Source: Promethearchaeota archaeon
GTDB taxonomy: Archaea > Asgardarchaeota > Lokiarchaeia > Sigynarchaeales > SOKP01
Length of the DNA stretch: 5,138 bases
Direction of reading: 5' to 3'
Assembly: GCA_019057975.1 (NCBI GenBank)
Contig: JAHLWJ010000335.1
Span: 1 to 5,138, forward strand
Shown here: positions 1 to 5,138 of the stretch, one piece after another
Numbering within the stretch: the stretch's first letter is position 1
How the letters are laid out: each line of letters starts with the position of its first letter
Program-made: the position numbers and the translations under genes
The notes under the pieces: model-generated
What the model was told of the DNA's origin: nothing
The model's database searches: none
The model's input: only the letters and a program-made list of their open reading frames with translations

Positions 1-2138
1 CAGAATGGATTTATTTTAAGCCTAATATTAATGATTTATATCAGCAAATTGAAGCAATAAATAATCTTCAATGTAAACCACGGAAAGAGCATTTACCTTT
101 ATTAAAATTGTTTGTAAGTAAAAAAGATGCTTTATGGCCGAGGTTTGATAAGGTCAAAATTGATGATTGGATTTTGTTAAAGGACCCAGATTTTCCGGGG
201 GTTCAAAATCAACGAAATTTCGTAGAAGTAGCATTAAGTACTCCAGACTTCGCGATATTAGAAGGTCCGCCAGGTTCTGGAAAAACACATACAATTTGTG
301 AGATTATACTTCAAGCGATCAAAAGGAATATGAGGATTCTCTTATGTGCTTCAACGCATGTTGCTGTTGATAATGTCCTTGAATATTTAGTAGATAAAGA
401 AGATGTAATAGCAGTACGTATCGGAAGAGAAGATAATCAATCAATTTCCCCTAAAGTTAAAAAATTTCTATTATCAAGAAGAATAAATACTGAAAAACAG
501 TGGTTAATAGAGAAATTAACGAATTTAGGTGATAATATAAATAGGGGGCAACAATATTTTTTAGATGTTTTAAAATCAAAAAATGGGGAAACAGAAATAG
601 AAAGGATGATATTAAATAACGCTAACTTGATTTGTGGAACAACTATTGGAATATTGCAACATCCCGCAATTCGTGAAGAAAGATCCACTCCTAGAGCTGT
701 ATTTGATATCTTAATTATTGATGAAGCAAGTAAAACCACGCTCCAAGAATTTATTGTCCCAGCATTATACTGTCGAAAATGGGTTATGGTTGGAGATGTT
801 AGGCAATTATCTCCATTTGTAGATGCAGTTGCTGTAAGAAAATCGGTTGAAGGTCTCCTTAATGATAATGAGAAAACTATATGTAGAGATGCTTTTTGTT
901 TATGGAAATTCTCTGGGTTTAGTATTATTATATCAGAGCCGAATAAAGAAATTCGCGACAAATATAAATTCCAATTCGATTCCTTAAAACTCGAATATTT
1001 TGATTTAGAAACAGTACAAGAAAACGCGTCGTATCAATTTTTAGCTTCCCAAATTTTTATTGGAACACCCGAGTTAGTAAAACAATATGAAAATCATTTT
1101 CCCATGGATACTTTTTTAAGAGGTAAAGAATTTGGGATTAAATTAAAATTTGCAAATAACTATTGGATAAATCATATTGAAAACGAGAAATTTTCTACTC
1201 GATATAGAGGGAGTTTTGGAGATCTTATAGCCTGGCGTTTAATCCGATTGTTTGATTTAAGATTTTCAGAAGGTGATCTAAGGATATCCGAAATCTCTCA
1301 AGATATAGATAATCTTCTTCCTTATTGGAAAGATGATACAGAATTACAGAAAGATCTGAGTTTAATTAAAAAAATTGCTTTTCCTTCTATATTAGAAATA
1401 ATTCAAGAAGGTTTTCATGAGGTAAAAAAAGAAAATTTACCCTATTATAAAATGACCGTCTCTACCCACGGATTCAACTCTGAAGATAAGGAAGTTAGAT
1501 ATGAGCTTTTAGAATACCAACACAGAATGCATCCTGAAATTTCAAAGTTTTCCCGAGAACAAATTTATCGAGGTAAAGCACTAAAAGATAATCAGAATTT
1601 AAGGAAACTGAGAGAATGGAATTATAAAAAATATGCTAGTAGAATAATTTGGGTAAATATACTAACGAGAAATTCATCAAAAATTAATATCAATCTAACT
1701 GAAGCTCATAGACTACTTGAAGAATTAAAATCATTCTTAGATTTCTCAAAGAACAATCCTAAAAATGGAAATGAATCCTGGGATGTAGCAGTTTTAACTT
1801 TTTATAGTTATCAAGAAGATTTCTTAAGAAACCTTATAAAGAATTTTTTTGGCAAAAAAATGAACTTAAGAGAATTTGATATACCCAAATATAATATCAA
1901 TATAAAGATCTGCACAGTCGATAGATTTCAAGGACATGAAGCAGATATAGTTTTTTTATCATTTGTGAAAACAAATAGTGTCGGTTTTTTAAACTCATTA
2001 AATCGCCTTAATGTAGCCATTACAAGAGCACGATATCAACTAGTTATGATTGGAAATAAAAAGTTTTTTTTAGATCAAAAAATCTCCCCAACACTTAAGG
2101 AGTTAGCAAAAATCCAAGATGACATATCAATAAATTAG
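1..2138 (+). CDS. SF1 UPF1/DNA2-like helicase (COG1112 type), 5'-truncated by window edge
   Basis: Predicted ATP-driven DNA or RNA helicase of superfamily 1, UPF1/DNA2-like group. The frame is open from base 3 (first complete codon) to TAG at 2136-2138, giving 711 visible residues; the true start lies upstream. Counting from base 3, all core motifs are present: QR of the Q-motif (70-71) in GVQNQRNFV, Walker A GPPGSGKT (88-95), motif Ia around ASTHVAVDNV (116-125), Walker B IIDEAS (238-243), motif III GDVRQLSP (264-271), QHRMHP (506-511), motif V TVDRFQGHEADIV (638-650) and motif VI RLNVAITRAR (668-677). The stretch from TPDFAILEGPP through DEASKTT to GDVRQLSP is typical of bacterial and archaeal COG1112 proteins. 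About 190 residues (roughly 272-460) separate motif III from the SILEIIQEG segment before QHRMHP, far more than in canonical UPF1. The protein ends 34 residues after motif VI, so no nuclease domain is fused at the C-terminus. It is first in view of a three-gene operon with a PLD nuclease. The polarity, DNA or RNA preference and N-terminal domain cannot be read here. Confidence 0.93.
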   Translation, partial: EWIYFKPNINDLYQQIEAINNLQCKPRKEHLPLLKLFVSKKDALWPRFDKVKIDDWILLKDPDFPGVQNQRNFVEVALSTPDFAILEGPPGSGKTHTICEIILQAIKRNMRILLCASTHVAVDNVLEYLVDKEDVIAVRIGREDNQSISPKVKKFLLSRRINTEKQWLIEKLTNLGDNINRGQQYFLDVLKSKNGETEIERMILNNANLICGTTIGILQHPAIREERSTPRAVFDILIIDEASKTTLQEFIVPALYCRKWVMVGDVRQLSPFVDAVAVRKSVEGLLNDNEKTICRDAFCLWKFSGFSIIISEPNKEIRDKYKFQFDSLKLEYFDLETVQENASYQFLASQIFIGTPELVKQYENHFPMDTFLRGKEFGIKLKFANNYWINHIENEKFSTRYRGSFGDLIAWRLIRLFDLRFSEGDLRISEISQDIDNLLPYWKDDTELQKDLSLIKKIAFPSILEIIQEGFHEVKKENLPYYKMTVSTHGFNSEDKEVRYELLEYQHRMHPEISKFSREQIYRGKALKDNQNLRKLREWNYKKYASRIIWVNILTRNSSKININLTEAHRLLEELKSFLDFSKNNPKNGNESWDVAVLTFYSYQEDFLRNLIKNFFGKKMNLREFDIPKYNINIKICTVDRFQGHEADIVFLSFVKTNSVGFLNSLNRLNVAITRARYQLVMIGNKKFFLDQKISPTLKELAKIQDDISIN

Positions 2139-2142
2139 GTGA
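2137..2142 (+). promoter_or_regulatory. Shine-Dalgarno site AGGTGA for the middle gene
   Basis: AGGTGA overlaps the last two bases of the helicase TAG stop and sits 6 bases before the ATG at 2149, an ideal spacing. This fixes the start of the middle gene and suggests that its translation is coupled to termination on the helicase. Confidence 0.8.
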
Positions 2143-2148
2143 AAAAAT

Positions 2149-3282
2149 ATGGAAATTATATTGAAAAGAAAAGTTATAGTGAAGAAGTATAAAGCACTTC
2201 TAGATATTGGTATTAAAGAGAGAAGGTCTGATATCATAGCACTTTTATTGATTGCTAAATCTCATAATGATCAGTTGTCAATTCCAATAATTTGTAATGA
2301 ATTTATATTTCGTGATAATGAAACTATCGCTAAAAGGATAATCCAAAGATGTCAGGATCTTGCCTTGCTTGATAAGAATTTGAAAATTACCGAAGAAGGA
2401 TTAGCCGCTAGGGATGATGAGATGATTTATTATCCTTTCACAGGAACATATTATGTGTGGGTAACTGAAGATCCTATCTTTCCTCAGAGAATATTAAACA
2501 TCGAAATGGTAGACGAAAAAATAAATTTCAAACAGGAAATTAAAGGATATAAATGGGAATATGTAAATGGGGAACGAACAAAAATAGAGATTGAAAAAAA
2601 TATCATTTCAGTTCCAGAATGGCTAAAAAATGTTGAATCCTTAAAAAACATCAAATTATTTAACGAGGATAAAAAAGATATAAGAATACAAAAAATCGAA
2701 GAAAAAATCGAACCAATTTCTATTGAAGAGTTAGAGACTCAAATAAAAATATCAGATGATTTAAAATTATTAGAATTAAGTGGAATTTTTAATGATGAGA
2801 GAGAAGTTCCATTTTTTCCGGATATTCGTTCAATTTGGGAACAAATTCTGAAAGATAAATATCGAAAGTGGGATTGGAGTGATGAAAGTCTAAAGTTAAG
2901 ATATAACGAAACATCGGCAGTAGAGAAAAAAAACTTTACCAAAATATTTAATTTCTTAGATCCTATTATTGAGAAATTTGGTAAATTTGAGTCTATTGAT
3001 ATAAAATTAAAAATTAAACCAGAATCTGATGAAGAAGCAACTTTATGGGCTAATTGGTTATTAGAAAATCAAATTCAAGAATTTATGTTTCCTCAGATTT
3101 TTAAAAATTATAAAAATCAAATTTCAAGTAAGTTCCAAGGTTTCAATATCGAATTAAAACCAGTTAAGGAAATTTCAGAGGTTTTTATCAGTAAAATGTT
3201 TATAGAGGAAATTTCTAACGATTTTTGGTTTATCCAAGCACCATTAGACATTTTTCCGATTAATATTGGAGGAGATGAATAA
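2149..3282 (+). CDS. Unrecognised 377-aa protein, probable N-terminal winged helix, between helicase and PLD nuclease
   Basis: I do not recognise a named family. The ATG start is supported by AGGTGA 6 bases upstream. Residues about 22-88 alternate helix-rich and short strand-like stretches (RRSDIIALLLIAKS, then ETIAKRIIQRCQDLALLD, then LKITEEGLAARD), the pattern of a winged helix-turn-helix whose wing ends in 'ITEEG'. Next comes a conserved-looking motif GTYYVWVTEDPIFP (99-112). Residues about 170-210 are highly charged and probably a linker. The C-terminal part (about 222-377) is mixed alpha/beta, with Trp-rich KWDWSDES (240-247) and an ending with FWFIQAPLDIFPI (359-371). No catalytic motif, signal peptide or membrane segment is seen. 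The position, 10 bases after the helicase and 1 base before the PLD gene, implies work in the same complex or pathway, perhaps as nucleic-acid recognition or adaptor subunit (inference). The protein is probably cytoplasmic. The reading frame is very secure, the function is not. Confidence 0.9.
   Translation: MEIILKRKVIVKKYKALLDIGIKERRSDIIALLLIAKSHNDQLSIPIICNEFIFRDNETIAKRIIQRCQDLALLDKNLKITEEGLAARDDEMIYYPFTGTYYVWVTEDPIFPQRILNIEMVDEKINFKQEIKGYKWEYVNGERTKIEIEKNIISVPEWLKNVESLKNIKLFNEDKKDIRIQKIEEKIEPISIEELETQIKISDDLKLLELSGIFNDEREVPFFPDIRSIWEQILKDKYRKWDWSDESLKLRYNETSAVEKKNFTKIFNFLDPIIEKFGKFESIDIKLKIKPESDEEATLWANWLLENQIQEFMFPQIFKNYKNQISSKFQGFNIELKPVKEISEVFISKMFIEEISNDFWFIQAPLDIFPINIGGDE
3268..3274 (+). 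promoter_or_regulatory. Shine-Dalgarno site GGAGGAG deciding the PLD gene start
   Basis: GGAGGAG lies inside the last codons of the middle gene. It is 9-11 bases before ATG 3284, depending on which GGAG pairs with 16S rRNA, and touches the ATG at 3275 too closely to serve it. It also overlaps the in-frame TTG at 3266, which therefore cannot be the start. The site selects ATG 3284, one base after the middle gene's TAA (3280-3282), indicating coupled translation. Confidence 0.75.
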
Positions 3283-3283
3283 A

Positions 3284-4807
3284 ATGTTAACTGATTTTAG
3301 TACGGTAGAAAAAAAAGAGATTATAATAAATAATCATGTTTTAGAGAAAATTTGGTATATTGCGGAAGATAAGGAATTTAAAGAACACCTACAGGAATTT
3401 TATAAACCTAATATATGGTTTGCTGGAAAAAAAAGGATTTTTGAAAAAAGTATCGCTAAGCATATTGAAAACGCTAAAGAAATAGTAATAATTTGCTCAT
3501 TTTTACTTGAACAAACAGAAATTATTGACGCAATACTAAAAATTGTTAAAAATTCAGTTAGAGTATATATTATTACTGCTTCTGAAAACCAATTAGAAAA
3601 ATCGTATCAATTAGAGAGTGAATTAGAGGATGAAAGGGTTGCAGCTCATATACTTTTATTAAAAAACTTGAGGAAAAAATGTTTAATAAGAAGTGCCCCA
3701 AACTTCCATGCTAAATATATTTTGATTGATCCAAAATTAAACTCAAGGTTAGGTTTTATTTCTAGTGCTAATTTTACAAAACATGCTTTATCTAGCAATA
3801 TAGAAATAGGAGTACAATTAAATGAAGAGCAAATATCGGATTTATTTAATTCATTTTGCTATACTTTTTGGTATGAAAGTAAACACGAATATCTAAGAGA
3901 AGCTTCTTTAAGTGCCGTAAGAGATGCGCCGATTGGATTTATTGATAAACCAGATTTAACTCATATTATCTGTCCTAAATCAAATAACGATTTTGAATTA
4001 AATCTTACGAGGCTTATTAAAAATTCTCACGGAGATATTTATATAAGCTCTTATTCAATAGATTCCAATAATTCAGTTTTTAAAATAATTTTAAACCAGT
4101 TAAAGAATGGTCGAAAAATCTATATCTATGTAAGACCTAGGAAAAAAGATTTGGATTCTTTGCTTGAATTAGAGCAAGCAGGAGCAACTATACGGGGGCA
4201 CCCATCACTTCACTTTAAATGCATACTAATTGATGAGAGTATAGATAAAAATGGGATAATATTCACGGGGAATTTAACGAAAGAAAGTTTTGAGAGTAGT
4301 TATGATGTGGGTATATTTTTAAATTCCCAACAATATAAAATTATCTTAGAAATTCTTAAATCTTGGAGATTTTTAATGCCAGCAATTTTTTTCGGAAAAG
4401 CAAGTATAAGTGAAATACCAATAGGAAAATACAGGGAATGGACACCAAAAAAAAGTGAGTTTGAAATAAAGCAACTAGTAGTTCAAGATTTAGGAACATT
4501 CGAAGGAGATACAATTGAATCCTATCAAAGTTTTAAACCTAACTATGAGATATCGAACGAAATTCGAGATAATGTAAAGGAAATACATATTTTATGGAGG
4601 GTAACACCTCCTATATTACCAAAAGATGCTAAACTTGTTACAAACATCCCAGATAATCTCTCTAAAAAACACAAACATTTATTGGAAAATGAAAAAAGAT
4701 TATACAGAAAAAATAAAAAAAAATACTTATTGTTTAAACGAGGAGATAACTATAAACTGATTAGAGATTTATCGGAAATTATAGGAGCTAAATTAGTCCT
4801 GGAATAA
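3284..4807 (+). CDS. Phospholipase D-superfamily protein with two HKD motifs, probable nuclease
   Basis: Predicted phosphodiesterase of the PLD superfamily, most likely a nuclease given its helicase partner. From ATG 3284 it has 507 residues. Two HKD repeats are complete. The first has H142, K144 and D149 (FHAKYILID), followed by FISSANFT (158-165). The second has H310, K312 and D317 (LHFKCILID), followed by FTGNLT (327-332). Each lobe begins with a strand-rich stretch (about 64-100 and 249-286). One chain can thus form the two-lobed active site that single-HKD PLD nucleases build by dimerising. In the known mechanism one histidine forms a covalent phospho-intermediate and the other protonates the leaving group; no metal is needed. 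The C-terminal 140 residues (about 365-507) match no domain I know, end very basic (KKHKHLL to YRKNKKK, 461-480) and may bind nucleic acid. There is no signal peptide or membrane segment, so it is cytoplasmic, which argues against a secreted phospholipase. Earlier in-frame TTG (3266) and ATG (3275) codons are less likely starts. It is the last gene of the operon. Confidence 0.93.
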   Translation: MLTDFSTVEKKEIIINNHVLEKIWYIAEDKEFKEHLQEFYKPNIWFAGKKRIFEKSIAKHIENAKEIVIICSFLLEQTEIIDAILKIVKNSVRVYIITASENQLEKSYQLESELEDERVAAHILLLKNLRKKCLIRSAPNFHAKYILIDPKLNSRLGFISSANFTKHALSSNIEIGVQLNEEQISDLFNSFCYTFWYESKHEYLREASLSAVRDAPIGFIDKPDLTHIICPKSNNDFELNLTRLIKNSHGDIYISSYSIDSNNSVFKIILNQLKNGRKIYIYVRPRKKDLDSLLELEQAGATIRGHPSLHFKCILIDESIDKNGIIFTGNLTKESFESSYDVGIFLNSQQYKIILEILKSWRFLMPAIFFGKASISEIPIGKYREWTPKKSEFEIKQLVVQDLGTFEGDTIESYQSFKPNYEISNEIRDNVKEIHILWRVTPPILPKDAKLVTNIPDNLSKKHKHLLENEKRLYRKNKKKYLLFKRGDNYKLIRDLSEIIGAKLVLE

Positions 4808-4932
4808 AATCAAATTACTTTAAATTCATATTTTATAATTACTAAATTTGGTATGGCAAAAGAATTAAGAATCCAAGAACGAGTGTCAATCCATATATTT
4901 TAGGTCATGATATAATTTTCCAGATATTCGAC
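4808..4932. other. Convergent intergenic region, no gene seen
   Basis: These 125 AT-rich bases separate two convergent stop codons. I see no tRNA-like fold, no convincing hairpin and no repeat. The only near-symmetry is the short imperfect palindrome TACTAAATTTGGTA. A 16-codon frame starting at ATG 4853 lacks a ribosome binding site and simply continues the PLD frame past its stop. Confidence 0.6.
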
Positions 4933-5138
4933 TTAGGCTTTAAAAAAATCACTGATTGTTTTATTTTTTTTTTTTTTTAAACTTGATAAAGTCTTAGCTA
5001 TTTGATCTATATCGGCAATTTTTTTAATCACATAAAATTTTTTCTCAGATTTGAGAATTTTTCGTGGAAATTCAGTTTCTTCAACGATTTCTTTGGGTTT
5101 GAGAACGATTGTAGGTTTCCCTTGCTCCTTACCATATT
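4933..5138 (-). CDS. 3' end of a convergent gene; 67 C-terminal residues ending in a PIP-box-like motif
   Basis: On the minus strand a frame is open from the right edge (first complete codon 5136-5134) to TAA at 4935-4933. The start lies beyond the window. The visible 67 residues are lysine-rich and hydrophilic, with a likely short strand or helix in KKFYVIKKIADIDQIAKTL (32-50), then KKKK (54-57) and the ending NKTISDFFKA (58-67). NKTISDFF fits the PCNA-interacting consensus Q-x-x-(hydrophobic)-x-x-(aromatic)-(aromatic), with Asn in place of Gln, and sits at the extreme C-terminus where archaeal replication and repair proteins often carry it. The protein could therefore be a DNA replication or repair factor (inference); the body of the protein is not recognised. 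A run of 15 A in the coding strand encodes most of the KKKK stretch, and this ending exists only if the run length is correct. It is the only open frame through this end of the window, but it is short, so the call is moderate. Confidence 0.6.
   Translation of the reverse strand, partial: YGKEQGKPTIVLKPKEIVEETEFPRKILKSEKKFYVIKKIADIDQIAKTLSSLKKKKNKTISDFFKA
4964..4978 (+). terminator. Oligo-T tract (T15), candidate 3' end signal of the helicase-PLD operon
   Basis: Fifteen consecutive T on the plus strand lie 156 bases beyond the PLD stop codon, with further T-rich sequence just upstream (GTTTTA). No stable GC-rich hairpin precedes it, so it does not look like a bacterial intrinsic terminator. 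Archaeal RNA polymerase can terminate on oligo-T alone, and such a tract would do so efficiently. It lies inside the coding region of the convergent gene, so it may instead simply reflect lysine codons there. Confidence 0.4.

Noticed and set aside
108..110. TTG codon as the start of the helicase gene
   Set aside because: The same frame is open for 35 further codons to the left edge and reads as a plausible family sequence (DLYQQIEAINNL, then HLPLLKLFVSKKDALWP). No Shine-Dalgarno sequence precedes the TTG. The gene is truncated by the window, not started here.
437..961. 174-codon open frame on the minus strand inside the helicase gene
   Set aside because: It lies fully antisense to conserved helicase motifs, including Walker B and motif III, and its translation shows no recognisable domain. 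It is a shadow frame.
2739..2942. 67-codon open frame on the minus strand inside the middle gene
   Set aside because: It is antisense to a well-supported gene, with no motif and no clear ribosome binding site.
3266..3277. TTG 3266 or ATG 3275 as start of the PLD gene
   Set aside because: The TTG overlaps the GGAGGAG ribosome binding site itself and the ATG at 3275 directly abuts it. ATG 3284 has proper spacing and follows the upstream stop by one base.
4841..4854. Imperfect palindrome TACTAAATTTGGTA as terminator hairpin or operator
   Set aside because: It is AT-rich, lacks a loop, has mismatches, and is not followed by a T tract. Such symmetry is expected by chance in this base composition.
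4808..4903. In-frame continuation of the PLD frame for about 31 codons past its TAA, suggesting stop readthrough or a lost tail
   Set aside because: The stretch contains no recognisable motif, the TAA has no readthrough context I can identify, and an open run of this length is not rare by chance. Comparison with homologues that extend further would be needed to revive it.
4853..4903. Small 16-codon ORF in the convergent intergenic region
   Set aside because: It has no Shine-Dalgarno sequence, is very short, and shows no sign of conservation that can be judged from the window.

Overview
The window is very AT-rich. It holds a same-strand three-gene cluster that fills almost all of it, plus the 3' end of a gene on the opposite strand. 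From left to right these are: (1) a 5'-truncated UPF1/DNA2-like superfamily 1 helicase of the COG1112 type (1-2138, +), open at the left edge; (2) a 377-residue protein of unknown function with a probable N-terminal winged helix (2149-3282, +); (3) a 507-residue phospholipase D-superfamily protein with two complete HKD motifs, most likely a nuclease (3284-4807, +); (4) a convergent gene of which only the last 67 codons lie inside the window (4933-5138, -).

The first three genes look like one operon. The gaps between them are 10 and 1 bases, and each downstream start has a Shine-Dalgarno sequence at or inside the end of the preceding gene. Pairing a COG1112 helicase with a PLD-family nuclease is the defining combination of the Mokosh anti-phage systems. 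Here the two activities are on separate polypeptides with a third, unrecognised protein between them. My reading is a Mokosh-like defence or nucleic-acid-surveillance operon: the helicase engages and remodels a foreign nucleic acid, the middle protein may act as adaptor or recognition factor, and the PLD protein cuts. That is inference from domain content and gene order. No phage, prophage, transposon, tRNA or CRISPR sequence is visible.

The organism is uncertain. The low GC content, Lys/Ile/Asn-rich proteins, frequent AGA and ATA codons and strong Shine-Dalgarno sites fit both low-GC bacteria and low-GC archaea. The partial minus-strand protein ends in NKTISDFFKA, which resembles a C-terminal PCNA-interacting (PIP) box. 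A long oligo-T tract lies just past the operon with no obvious hairpin before it. Both favour an archaeon, but only moderately.

The 125 bases between the two convergent stop codons (4808-4932) hold no gene, RNA or convincing hairpin that I can see. The start of the helicase gene, the operon promoter and most of the convergent gene are outside the window.
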